A DNA stretch of 64,000 nt from Lineus longissimus (taxonomy: Eukaryota; Nemertea; Pilidiophora; Heteronemertea; Lineidae): contig NC_088311.1 in assembly GCF_910592395.1 (NCBI RefSeq), forward strand, positions 25,142,646-25,206,645, in the 5' to 3' direction. A model generated the notes under the pieces. It saw only the letters and a list, made by a program, of their open reading frames with translations. It was not told the DNA's origin and ran no database searches. Below are positions 1 through 13,500 of the stretch, piece by piece (positions within the stretch are counted from its first letter, which is position 1; each line of letters opens with the position of its first letter). The position numbers and the translations under genes were made by a program.

Positions 1-1363
1 AGCCGAATGATATGCCGGATGATTTACTGTTCGTTGGAATGGATCATCGCGCACACTCAAGCTGTGCAAGGTAACAATGCACTTTTTAAACAGCAAACCA
101 CTTGTTGCAAAGCCTTCTGTCACCATTCCACATGCGTTGTACCATTCCGGACTTGGAGATAGATTATGAGACTTGGATTCAGCAGCAGAACAATGCCAAC
201 TGTAGATGAAGGGAAAAGGAAAACAACGCCATTGACATTGCATCAGTCACTGCGGGCCAAAAGAACTCATTGGAATGTCTCGCCACGCTCACCCACGCTC
301 ACTCACGCTGTGCAGGCAATCGAGATAGTAAGACATTCATACATGATGGGGACAGCCTTGTCATATTGGGAGAAGATATGAGGCGTTTGAGCTGCGATGA
401 TGAGGCGAGAAACAGCTTGGGACTGTTCTATGAATAATGAAACATGTTGTGCTGTGAATTAGACTGTTGATCACTGCTGGGGGAGTTGTGGAGGTCAAGG
501 TCATCCCAATGGTTGCCATTGGTATTTTATTTGATAAAAGAAGCTGATTACTAACGACATTCATACTAGCAACAAATTTCATTGGCGTTTCAAAAAACCT
601 GCAGCAATATTTAGTTGTTTAATGAAGAGTGTATAGTAAGTACAGAGCTCTGAGGGTGGTTCGTGGATATGTCAGAAATGAATCGGTCAAAAAGCTGTCT
701 ACCATGAGCTGTCTGCACTCTATGCATGGGTGGCCCTCAACACATAAGCTCTGTAACTTAAGAGAAAGCTGGTGCACCTCCTTCATTTGATATGCGCTTA
801 CAAGTTCTGATCAGAATTTGTCAATTTTGAAGCTACAACATCACCAATGGTAGTCCAAGAAACTAAATTTGAACGAGTAATCACAAAATTGTGATTATTA
901 ACACTGTAAATCAATCCAAGACAGGTTTGCCTCTGTCATCAAAGATACTTGAGATTTCTAGTACGTACGCAAGATGTAGCAAAGCTCGTTCAATATTTGT
1001 CCTTTCAAATCCATACTGCACAGACATTAGTATTCAGCAACCAAACAGAAATAGGCGGGATGAAGTGACATGTCATCAATCATTTTGCCGTGAGGCATGT
1101 CATGGAAATACCAGACGGAATTATGATAAGAATTCGAAATCTTTTACTTCAGTCACCAATAGCTTTGGTAAACTTAAGATAGATCTGGAAGGAACTGTCG
1201 TGGACGGTAACAATCATTTCTCTGTGCTGTTACTGATGGTCTTGGACACTTTAAACATGTTTCAAGTATGTTAGGTTGTCGGGGCTCTGGGGTAGAAAGA
1301 CTATGATTAGAATGTGCAGTACTAGGGGCTGGGTAACCAGAATGGTTACGGCAAACACACTCA

Positions 1364-1685
1364 TAGTAGGAGGCTGTTTCCGACTTCTAAACGGTTTCTC
1401 CAACCTTTTCCAGATTTATCCGACAAACCTCCGACATTGTCAGACTTTTCCCTGAGTGAGCTATTTAGTATTTATATTTAGGGTCACTCCGAGTGTTTGG
1501 TTCACACCTCAATAAACCCATTCATCATAGGCCGTTGATCTTTAATACCCTATTTTGGGAAGCCCTAGCATTTTTCAGTTATTCCAGAAATCCGAGCATT
1601 AGGGAAAAGTTGGACAATGTCGAAGTCGGATAGATCAGGAAAATGTTTAAGAAACCGTTAAGAAGTTGGGAAAAGCCTCCTACTA
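1364..1685. mobile_element. Palindromic MITE, copy 1 (shortened)
   Basis: The ends are inverted repeats: TAGTAGGAGGCTGTTTCCGA on the left and, on the right, AAAAGCCTCCTACTA read inward. The inverted sequence continues through an AACGGTTTCTC block and a TTATCCGAC block. The middle contains the GGTCACTC-GAGTGTTTGG-TTCACACCTC block shared with the copies at 20.8 and 30.0 kb, but only one orientation of it, so one inner arm appears lost. There is no coding capacity, so it is a non-autonomous DNA element or foldback. The superfamily is not determined. Confidence 0.75.
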
Positions 1686-4600
1686 GTGACAGTAGCATGA
1701 ATGTTATTGAATTTAATAATGCTTATAAATCCTGATAAAAAAGGAGAGCTCAATAAATCCAATGCTGTTACCCAATTTCCTTTGATTATGACATTTTCTG
1801 ATGAAAAAGTTCCCTCATGCTGAGTTGATATTTCCACTAAATTGCTAGTTTCAGCACAACGACCGTGATAAGTGACAGCGCTGAGCAATTTCAAGAATGC
1901 AATCCGGAAATTGCCGAATAGAAATTTATTAATTTAATGTAGTTGGTTTGAATGCTTTGAGGCAATGCTGCAGGATGTTTGATACCGTGAAGGAGCAAAA
2001 TCACATGGCAGTATTGCGGGGTATTCTCAAATGCAAATCTGATTTTATTGTAGGAATAGAAAGAACACTTCCTACAACATGGCAGTATTGCGGGATATTC
2101 TCAAATGGGGATTGTAGTCGAGGAAAGAAGTATGTGGTCACCTTGGTTATGGATGTTACTTTATCCTGAAAGTGTCAGAGAAAGTGGTGGTATTTCCTCG
2201 CTGGATTGTCGATTTCATCTGATCATGCCTGAGGTATCAGTGAAAGCAGGTGACGCTTCTCTCAATAGGCTGATTAATCACCTGTGAACAGTAGCATGGC
2301 GTAACACACCATCATAATTGTAAGGTAACCTCAACTATCTACTGTAATTTGACTCCGCCAACTGATTGTACAACAGTGATACCATTCCCCATATTGTCTA
2401 ACTGTGTCAGTCTGACAATTGTATTTCCGGATAAAAAAACCAAAGTGTTGATTGTCGATAAGTCTGCGTGTGTAGCATCGAGCCTTCAAGGTGATTATGC
2501 CAATCAACGATATACTTCATGTCATGACCAGATCGTAACATCACATTCGGCAGATTTCTTTTCTTGGTGACAGATACATACCCGGGCCCAATTTCCACCA
2601 AACTGCATGTAGTGTTTTCACAGCGCGCATCTTAAAGTGAAAATTAACCCAAAGAGGCACCAAGAAATCGATGCCGATGTTCTCAGTCGTGAATGCAACT
2701 CCTTTGCCATGTGACGCAAATCATTGACATAGTTCATACAGAACCGAGATGCTGAGGAGAGTTTCCCATCTTGAAGATGTAACCCAATAGAACATGCCGC
2801 CAGTCAGTAAGCAAAGACGACTTGTTGGGCCAACGCTATGTTTGATGAGATCGAAGAAGACTCCAAGTCTTGTTTGAACGTTTTATTGATGCGGTACAAG
2901 CTTTAAGTGTAAACCGTGGCTTAACTGCAACAATTTCAATTAGCTCGTCAATGAAATTTAATCTTTTAGCATAAAGCAAGATGGTTGATGCACTGCAGGG
3001 CCAATAAAATCATGAACTTAATGATCTCAGAATGGAAACTCCCATGACGCGGCCAAATGGTAATATATTCACATTCAGCAGCTTCCGTGTAATAAGAATC
3101 AATCAAAATATTGGTTTTGATTTCCTCAGTCGGACATGTCAGACACACATAACAGAGACTGATCACCTTATTCGACAGAAATAAACCAGAATTTTTAATT
3201 TCGCAAAGATAATCCAATGTCCATGCTGACATGATGAGCTCAAACTAATGGGGCGCAAATGGAACATGAGTAAATGGGGTACTTCCACTAAGCCTAGCAA
3301 TAGACGACCATGCGAGGATCATTGATATCTGGATCACATTGTCGTCTGCCCCACTCAGATCACGTGACGTAATGTATCGTCATGGTTGTGTTATCCTGCT
3401 GATCCATCCCGTCGATTACCAGATTACTGTGGGAACAATACTGTGATCATACTCCTGGTGCAGTGATATTAGTGTGATAAGGCGGAAGGCTGGGTTGTCC
3501 ACAAACTGCTTCAGGCTGTGTTCGTTTGTGACCTTGTGATGCACCACACTGGACGTCAGTTCCACGTTCCCTGATTCAGTTCTATCGATCAATCACCAAA
3601 CCATGAAAGAAGTCATTAATATGATAATTACTCATTATGTATAACACGTCAATGGATCATCCATAATTTGAATTTTATTGCTTTTTTAGTCGTGATCGAT
3701 ACCGTGTCTGCCGTATGAATACATTAGTAGTATTAACGGCCGTTATATGATGGTTTATGTGGAGATAATGGAAGAATTGAGGTGCGTGCACTGTATCAAA
3801 TGTTGCTGATTTTGAAAACACACCTCATGAAATGCAGTCTCTCGCACAACAGTTTGATGTTAGAACTGACATGCAGAAACTACTTTTCACAGCTTTGAAT
3901 TGCCACTTATGTCATAGAGATCATGAAAATTCTGTATTCAATTTAATTCATTTTATGAACCGAAAAACAAACTTTTGTTTTGCCATCATCAGTGGCATTG
4001 TGTCATTGGAGCTTTAGGTTACACAACGCCACAAACCAAAACCGTTTGTTTTCTGTAAATAAAGGGCTTTAAAGACCTCAGTGACATAATCGCGCAGACA
4101 TTTACCGCTGATTGCTCCACTAATTGTCCTAGTTGATGCTCTATTGACACTTCTAACAAGTAGGCCAAGACCTTGTCAGACCATATGTAATGTTATTGCT
4201 GCAGCAATCAGTACCATGTAACACCTGCCAATCATCTACAGTGCGATGTCCTCCCTGATCAATTTGTTATTTAGGCAAGCAGTTTCCTTAAGAGTGAGGG
4301 AGCTACTGATAGTGATATGGTAGACCTAACCCTGCCCTATGCCTCGATTTGAAAAACAAGTATCGGGGGAGGGGGGGGGGGGGGTAAATGGAAGACTGAT
4401 AACCGGCAATCAATGAGTAAATGTTACTTGAGCAATGTTTCCAATCCTTTTTTGTCACGTGACACACAACAACGATTGCTTCGGGGTGAAAACCTAACGT
4501 ATTTCAGTAGATCAAAGTGGTAATAAATTGTCAATATTTCATGAGTTTTTATTATCATCTTTATCACAACATTTGGTAAAGTGTCTCTCTGAACACGCCA

Positions 4601-7600
4601 TTTCTCGCTAAATGACTGTCTCGCCTCGAGTAAGCGGTGACATTTAAATGGTGATTGATAATCAATACAGATATCGAGAATCTATCGCCCTCGGAAACTG
4701 CTCCAGGGCGAAGAGGAGATAGAATTAATGTATCATTGATACACACTACTCTCACTTTCCACGACACTCTCAGCCTCGTCCTATGGGAATAGCTACGTCT
4801 GCTGAACGGACCGATCGACCACCCGAATATCACGAGATCTCGCAGTGAGATGCGGGATACTCCTGTGATCCTTCCTGTAGATTACGAAAGAGATCGGCCA
4901 CATGCTGCATTACAAAAACATTGATCATGAATAAAACGGTTATAATGGCGCCTTTATCGTTTGTACAAACGGAAGCATTCTCCTTCATAAACGTTTCTGT
5001 CGCCTCGGGGTTGAACTAAACCAAGTGATAATCAATAGAAACAATAAAGTCAAAAACTTTTGTTTACTGACAAGTTCAGCAAAAACAAAGAGTTCAAATA
5101 ATGAAAGTTTTACATAATCCCATTGTCTAACCTGCGGAAACTAACTTGGCCTACGAGTGACATTGATACTGAAACAAGCTAGCTAAAAGCTACTGGTGAA
5201 GCCTATCCTACACCCACTCTTCAAAACGTTGCCTTTGATATCCTCTCCACGTGAGCTGTGGCAGAAAGGTCATATCGAGCTAAAACATAGAATACGAGAA
5301 TGTTTTTAAATATTTTATGAGCATTATTTCAGAAATATCATTTGTTTTTGCAAATGAACCCACTTAAAACATCAATAATGGTGTTTTTATGAAGAAAAAA
5401 ACAACACCTACATGGCAAGACTACTGGATTTTATGACTATGCACTCCTTCATCAAATGCAACTAACAAAAGGCACTATGTTACCTAGTGTCAATTCTCTA
5501 TGCTCTATTTACTGAGGTCACTGATCTGACCAAGTTAAACAATACTATGCCCTAAACAGTGGTTGTAATCAATTATTGATCGAATCATATCCGAACCAAT
5601 TAATGATTGCGGTAACGCCCTGGGGATAATACAGAGGGGAGTAATAAACATGATGATGTCAGTATGGCAGCTTTTTATCATTCATTTCTCATATGTTACA
5701 TTTTACATTCAAGTCCAACAGGAGTATGACCAAGCACCGCAAATGAGCGGTTTTTGCCATAAGCGTTCATGATCACGAGTCGCATCTTATTTACAGCACT
5801 CGTTTGCTCTGTCACTCTGAGCTGGTGGTCTCCACCTGGTTAACTTATCACATGAACCCTCACTAATTGACTGACACCTATTGTCTCACAAGTAAGCAAC
5901 ATATTGCCACAGCCATCAATGCAATCTGTGATGTACAGCAATATTTACCATGTCAGTTTGTCCTCGAATATCAACGTTACTACAAGATTTACACATCAAC
6001 TGACGCAAGACTTTCAATGATTCGCTGACTCCGAATGATTCTGTAGACTGCGGTGATATACTGGTACGGTGTCGGACTCATTGTGGGTTCGAACATCAAT
6101 CATCATAGGAGGGGAAGGCTGCATTCCAAGTTCTTACTAGAATCTGCATCACCACGTCATGAATAACTCTCTTGAACAACAACCCATCCTTCTTATCACA
6201 AGGACAATTATAAACTAACCTTCCCATAAAGCAACAAGCACACCACAGCCCCTGGCAAAAAAATACCCAGAGCCTTGTCTTCCATCCATTCCATTCTCAT
6301 TAACAAACAATGTACACAATTATTCCATCTTTGAAGTTTCTAGATTGGCCATTTCCAGGTGCATTACCAGAAACTAATTAGCTATAAGGAAGCAATGGTG
6401 GTCTGCCGTCTTTGAGTTTCCTTGTGGGTAATCGTTGGGAGGATGTGGTCATAATGAGACGAGATGGAGCCAGAAATGAGGAGTACACGTGGTCCTTTGC
6501 TGAGACAGGCAACAGTGTAAGCCTTCATTAAACCTTTCAACAACTGGAGCGGGCTTATTGAGAAGTTGGAACCAAATATATCAATTACGCTTGGACTAGT
6601 GGTACAATCAATAATAGTTCTAATTGGTTTAGGATTTTATGTTCTAGCCAAAGTGGTGGTGCCTATGGTCAACCCTATTTCTATACCACCTGGTATCAGG
6701 ACGAGGGAGGGGCTCGACATGAGAAAGGAACTGGTCATGCAAAAATATCATGTAGGGTCGTCCACGCAGACAATTGATTATCGTAAATGTCTCAGCAGAC
6801 GGCCTTACCTTACCAATCTATGAACACGAACGCGCCATTATGAATGAATAATAACCGGTGGATCATAATCACCAGACAGCCGTAGATCACTGTATTCTTA
6901 GACCCATTACCAACACGAAAACATGAGCATATGTACCATCAGCAAACAATAGATGAGAGCCATGTGAGGGTACCTTTGAGGGCAGTAGTCGAAACCCACC
7001 AAGCCATTACATGAAGAATTCCTTCATTGTGCATTTATTTTACCAAGAAATGACACTAAAAATCTTATCAGAACTCAAAGTGCTCAGCATTGATAATAAA
7101 TGGCTGCAATGTCATGAGCCCACTAAAATGTATCCTTCCTCATTTCCCAAAACATAAACAAGAATGATGAAATTGCATCTCGTGCTCTATAACATTTAGG
7201 ATGGTGATTGCAAACCAGTTGTCCTTCTTTCACACGATTATCCCCAGAGTAACTAATAATGATAAAGCACAATCTCCCATGAAAACTGGTGGGGATGTTG
7301 CACCAGTCGGGGACTGCTGTGCTTAAACTTAGATCTAGCTGCAGCCGTCTTTTGGAATTTGCAGCTCTTGTGGGGTACAGTCTTCTTCCACATTGAGTAT
7401 GCTGCTCTTGTGAGCATTCACTGCACGGCCTACCACCCAATCGGAGTTGATTTCTTGCTTCAAACAGAGGAGTCAATCACAATCTACTCATGCTTATGCT
7501 AAACTAATTGAATCATCTCACTCGGTTAATGCACAATAACTCATTATTGAATCATTGGACTCAGTTTTGCCTATGATCCATACCAGTTTCATCAAAGAGT

Positions 7601-7746
7601 GAAGGATCTCTCACAGTCTCTCTACATTCTTCCTTCTGATTCATAAACAAACAACAACAATGGTAAAATCGAATTCCTCTTGGTTGCCTTGCTGACAACT
7701 CTAAGCTCTGCCCGAGATAAGAACAGTGGATAACAATCACCGGTAG

Positions 7747-7947
7747 CAGCCTTTTTCTGACATCTTAAAACGGTTTCTCTAACCGTTTCCTGATTTATCT
7801 GACAAAAGTGCGATATTTTCCAACTTTTCCATGAAAGCCCTGGTATTCTTCACAGGTTTTCTGGAAATCCGACCTTTAAGGAAAAAGTCGGACACGGATA
7901 AATCAGGAAATAGTTAGAGAAACCGTAAAGAAGTCGGAATAAGCCTG
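7747..7947. mobile_element. Palindromic MITE, copy 2 (short)
   Basis: Same family as the element at 1,364. The left arm has AAAACGGTTTCTCTAACCG and TGATTTATCTGACAAAAG. The right arm has the inverted counterparts GGATAAATCAGGAAATAG and GAGAAACCGTAAAGAAGTCG. The central GGTCACTC block is missing, leaving a compact hairpin of about 200 bases. Boundaries are approximate to within a few bases. Confidence 0.7.
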
Positions 7948-8639
7948 TGTCTAGTGAATTGCGTTGGATGAAATATCATGTGACTGGGATTCATACGATA
8001 ATGATTATTTGGGACACCATTGGTTCACTCAAAGCCCGACGATCAGCTGTGTTGTAAACAGCACTTGATCTTGGACACAGAAAGGTCAAAGGAGAAGCCA
8101 TTACTTCTTGTTATCCGACTCCTACAAGGAAGCTTGGCGTGATTCGATGCTTGAGTATCTAAGGAGTTTAGCTCATGTGACCCCCGGACATGGCTGGCTC
8201 TGTCAAATGAAGCAAAGATAAAGGACAAGGCTGCAGCTAAATGGGAAACTGTATACTGTGGATAGGATTATAGCTGGCTGAGATGAGGGGCCTGCCAGTA
8301 TCGACTCATTGAGGGAGGTATTAAGGTCAGTGAAGTCAGAGCAGACTTAAAAAACTAACCACAAATGGAAGGTTGTAGGTTTCAAATGACAAGCGTTTCT
8401 TGTTTGAGGTGAGTTTGTCGTACATTCCCTTGCATGAGGTCAAGACAAGAAAGTGACAGATTTCGAATGTAAGGTGAAGTCAAGGTGTATGTCCACATGG
8501 TCAGCTGGTACTTCATCATGAGGTTTGAGTCAAACCCAGGCCAAGGTGCCAACACGCCCGATGAGCTGGAACATCAACATCATTTTGACTGAGATTATGA
8601 CTCGGGATTTCAAGGTGAATTCCTCCAGGCTACAAGAAA

Positions 8640-8860
8640 TGAGAAACCCTTGTTGAAGGTGAGTATCCACCACCCCATATCTATCATACGAGGGAGGGTC
8701 AACTGATGAGCTGCAAATTAAAGGTGACAACAAACCTTTTCACGGTAAATGGTTCATTCTATAAGAAGTTGACCAGCCTTGTTGAGGGTAAACGTCCACG
8801 ACCTTGTCGTACCTCATATCCATCGTATGAGGGAAAGCGGTACTGACAAGCTGCACATTC
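8640..8860. repeat. Degenerate tandem duplication (~130 bp)
   Basis: Two diverged copies each run from CTTGTTGA-GGT through a CCATATCTATCATACGAGGG-like block to a GA-GAGCTGCA-like end, at about 8,649 and 8,779. The second copy carries extra bases in the middle. No coding signal was seen. Confidence 0.4.
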
Positions 8861-10482
8861 AATTACTCAATGAAGCTAATCAAGTGAGAACAACATGAAC
8901 CGGTGGTATTTATGGCGGGCTAGAACTAATGAGGAGTGGTAATGGACCCTTCTCTCACGTCAACGCCCATTAGGAAGGCTTAATGCAACACGAACTCAGC
9001 TTGCAGTGTTAGACTTTTTTCCTCCTTTTTTGAAATTTGAGCTTTTCACCAGCATCCAAAAGGGTTCATCTTCCCCTTAACGCTGCTGTGACTTCGACCC
9101 TCTAGCAGGGCCCCGCATTGGCCCAGTTTCTCCGACCTTAGTTCATTAGGTTTCTCAACACTTGCATCAACAGGTCATGTTGGAATGGTGGCAGTCATCG
9201 TTTGCAAGCTGACAAACGCATGCAGTCTGGGGTATATGGGGGCCTCCAGTTCACAAAGATCTGGGAAGAATAAAACCTCCTACCTTGAAGAAAACCATGG
9301 CAGATTCTGACACTATGCTTATGAAAATATATATCACTCACCTGCAATAGATAAAGAATGCATTTTAACAGAGTTGTTCAGATTAGAAGATCACATCAAC
9401 TTTATGGAGGATGTCTGCTTACAAAAACAAAACCTGTAAAAGGAAATAATAACAACAGTACAAGTTTCCTAGGCAATACTGTATCATTTCCTGACTTGTT
9501 AGACCTAATATATGAATGAGTTACCAGTATGCAAGACTTGGTAGTAAAGCAACAGCCTTTCACTACCTGATCATTACGCTGTACCCTCTATCTCTGCTGT
9601 GGACATATAGCCCCTGCTTCTATAACATATGGTGCCAATGAATCTGCACCAGATCAATAGAACCGCCAGTAACTTATCCCATAGTCGGCTTTGAAATGCC
9701 AAAGCCACATTCGGTCAGATTTAGGATCTAGTCTATGAAGATAAGAGACCATCTCATAAAAAAGGCATGAAATGATAAATCCTCTTGACGTCACAGGGCA
9801 GACATCAGCTTCGTTTCTGTCACATTTTTTATCAGTACTGATCTGGTACAGCTAGAATTCTCAAAGTCAATATGTCTGTTCTTGTATCATGGCCACCTAG
9901 ATCGTAATCATTTCGATCATTTTGACGCCACCCTATGTCACTCTTGTTCTATCAACCCACCTCTTTTGGCACTAGATTCAGATCAGGTCAATGGCATCTG
10001 ATGTCCACACCGAATTAATCAATTCATTTAAATTCGAGTTACACAACCAGCTGCGACACACAGAAACCACATGAACCCTGCACAGACGAAAGTCTAACAT
10101 AGTTGCCCATTGAAGCAAACTGATTTGCACTCTTGTTCGACCAAGCGATAGAAAGGATCAGAGAAGATGATTATCATCCTAGTGTAAGACATTTTAATAA
10201 GAAGTGACACTGAATTGATACGCACTCTAACAAAAGAAGAAAATATGAGAATCTCGCTGGCATTGTCAACAGCTATATTGCTGTGGTATCACAGGGTATT
10301 GGGAATATCTAGCAAAGATTGGCAGTTGTCAATGTCAGGCAAGCAGACTGTGTCAGATTAGCTAGAAGAAGACATCATCTTGAGCTAGTTTGGCGTCATG
10401 GGTTATTAGACATTAGTTACTAGCCTGAGGGCGATATGGAAAGAGCGGCAACATAGCTTGGTCAAAACTCCTGTCCAAAAAT

Positions 10483-10553
10483 GAGGTAGATGTATTGTTT
10501 CAAACATCGCAAATCTGCCTAAAACGGCATGTTTTCTCAGGTACGGGTACGGT
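10483..10553 (+). repeat. Satellite-associated flank
   Basis: This segment (GAGGTAGATGTATTGTTTCA ... ACGGCATGTTTTCTCAGGTA) directly precedes the first satellite unit. It recurs at 59,055-59,122, where it follows the dispersed copy instead. It is therefore probably part of a longer repeat family and not unique flanking DNA. Confidence 0.65.
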
Positions 10554-10582
10554 AGTTGCGTGCATCTGTTTCATTGAAACGT

Positions 10583-13500
10583 CCTCGCACGACCGGCACC
10601 GGCACATATCGTCGGTGATGATGGAGAGAACGGTAGCCGGTACATATTCACTGAGAGCACGGTTCACTAGCAGTTCAACGTGCTCGTGACGTGACGAGAG
10701 CAAATCTCACGGTTGGAGCGGAAATCCGACATATTGCTGACATCATCGGCGCCAACAACTATTTCTTTTGACCCTGCCCGAGTCTTTTAAAATAGATTGA
10801 CTCTGACCCTGCTGACCTCGATTTTCAAAAACTTTAAAAAAAGGCAATTCAAAGGTTAAATCAAATGCAAAGATAATGTTTTATATCACTGAAGTATATA
10901 AATACGATATGCTGAGAAAAATCTGTACAACTATCGAGATGTACGATTACTTGGAACTATTTTGGCAAATTACTTTGCCACCTGCGCGACCTTGTCACAA
11001 TTGCGGCGCGCTCGTTTGTATACCGCATATAAGAGGCGAATAAATTCTCCCTTTCAGCATGGGAGCCTTTACGGTTCAGCGCTAAGTGTGTTTGACTGTG
11101 GATCGGCTGGTCACGGGTTCGACTCCCGGTGAATCTGGCGCATTTTTTTTCTTTTTTCTTCTTCCGTATCTTGTTATCTAATCCAGAGGGTATCCTGAGC
11201 TTCAGGCTTTTTATACTCCTTCGTCATATCGAGAGACGGAGGATATTGAAAACCACTGGTGTCTATAGCTGGATGGTTAAAGGGGTACGCTGGTCGTTGA
11301 CGTATATCTACTGCTGGTCCAATCATATCTAATTCCTACATCCTCGCACGACCGGCACCGGCACATATCGTCGGTGATGATGGAGAGAACGGTAGCCGGT
11401 ACATATTCACTGAGAGCACGGTTCACTAGCAGTTCAACGTGCTCGTGACGTGACGAGAGCAAATCTCACGGTTGGAGCGGAAATCCGACATATTGCTGAC
11501 ATCATCGGCGCCAACAACTATTTCTTTTGACCCTGCCCGAGTCTTTTAAAATAGATTGACTCTGACCCTGCTGACCTCGATTTTCAAAAACTTTAAAAAA
11601 AGGCAATTCAAAGGTTAAATCAAATGCAAAGATAATGTTTTATATCACTGAAGTATATAAATACGATATGCTGAGAAAAATCTGTACAACTATCGAGATG
11701 TACGATTACTTGGAACTATTTTGGCAAATTACTTTGCCACCTGCGCGACCTTGTCACAATTGCGGCGCGCTCGTTTGTATACCGCATATAAGAGGCGAAT
11801 AAATTCTCCCTTTCAGCATGGGAGCCTTTACGGTTCAGCGCTAAGTGTGTTTGACTGTGGATCGGCTGGTCACGGGTTCGACTCCCGGTGAATCTGGCGC
11901 ATTTTTTTTCTTTTTTCTTCTTCCGTATCTTGTTATCTAATCCAGAGGGTATCCTGAGCTTCAGGCTTTTTATACTCCTTCGTCATATCGAGAGACGGAG
12001 GATATTGAAAACCACTGGTGTCTATAGCTGGATGGTTAAAGGCGTACGCTGGTCGTTGACGTATATCTACTGCTGGTCCAATCATATCTAATTCCTACAT
12101 CCTCGCACGACCGGCACCGGCACATATCGTCGGTGATGATGGAGAGAACGGTAGCCGGTACATATTCACTGAGAGCACGGTTCACTAGCAGTTCAACGTG
12201 CTCGTGACGTGACGAAAGCAAATCTCACGGTTGGAGCGGAAATCCGACATATTGCTGACATCATCGGCGCCAACAACTATTTCTTTTGACCCTGCCCGAG
12301 TCTTTTAAAATAGATTGACTCTGACCCTGCTGACCTCGATTTTCAAAAACTTTAAAAAAAGGCAATTCAAAGGTTAAATCAAATGCAAAGATAATGTTTT
12401 ATATCACTGAAGTATATAAATACGATATGCTGAGAAAAATCTGTACAACTATCGAGATGTACGATTACTTGGAACTATTTTGGCAAATTACTTTGCCACC
12501 TGCGCGACCTTGTCACAATTGCGGCGCGCTCGTTTGTATACCGCATATAAGAGGCGAATAAATTCTCCCTTTCAGCATGGGAGCCTTTACGGTTCAGCGC
12601 TAAGTGTGTTTGACTGTGGATCGGCTGGTCACGGGTTCGACTCCCGGTGAATCTGGCGCATTGTTTTTCTTTTTTCTTCTTCCGTATCTTGTTATCTAAT
12701 CCAGAGGGTATCCTGAGCTTCAGGCTTTTTATACTCCTTCGTCATATCGAGAGACGGAGGATATTGAAAACCACTGGTGTCTATAGCTGGATGGTTAAAG
12801 GGGTACGCTGGTCGTTGACGTATATCTACTGCTGGTCCAATCATATCTAATTCCTACATCCTCGCACGACCGGCACCGGCACATATCGTCGGTGATGATG
12901 GAGAGAACGGTAGCCGGTACATATTCACTGAGAGCACGGTTCACTGGCAGTTCAACGTGCTCGTGACGTGACGAAAGCAAATCTCACGGTTGGAGCGGAA
13001 ATCCGACATATTGCTGACATCATCGGCGCCAACAACTATTTCTTTTGACCCTGCCCGAGTCTTTTAAAATAGATTGACTCTGACCCTGCTGACCTCGATT
13101 TTCAAAAACTTTAAAAAAAGGCAATTCAAAGGTTAAATCAAATGCAAAGATAATGTTTTATATCACTGAAGTATATAAATACGATATGCTGAGAAAAATC
13201 TGTACAACTATCGAGATGTACGATTACTTGGAACTATTTTGGCAAATTACTTTGCCACCTGCGCGACCTTGTCACAATTGCGGCGCGCTCGTTTTTATAC
13301 CGCATATAAGAGGCGAATAAATTCTCCCTTTCAGCATGGGAGCCTTTACGGTTCAGCGCTAAGTGTGTTTGACTGTGGATCGGCTGGTCACGGGTTCGAC
13401 TCCCGGTGAATCTGGCGCATTTTTTTTCTTTTTTCTTCTTCCGTATCTTGTTATCTAATCCAGAGGGTATCCTGAGCTTCAGGCTTTTTATACTCCTTCG

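Larger units (their letters stand above)
1..10482. other. Gene-poor stretch with repeats
   Basis: I see no exon here that I can assign to a known protein. Open frames are short, most begin at non-ATG codons, and none shows a recognisable motif. The stretch holds two MITE copies (entered separately), a short direct duplication near 2,003 and 2,079 (a roughly 30-base segment repeated 76 bases apart), a poly-G tract at about 4,366-4,384, and a degenerate duplication at about 8,640-8,860. It could be intronic or 3' to the otoferlin-like gene whose first coding exon is at 33 kb on the minus strand, but no later ferlin exon was found. Confidence 0.5.

Noticed and set aside
891-1274. 127-residue + strand frame
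   Set aside because: It opens at a non-ATG codon, has no motif and no plausible splice context, and runs up to a MITE.
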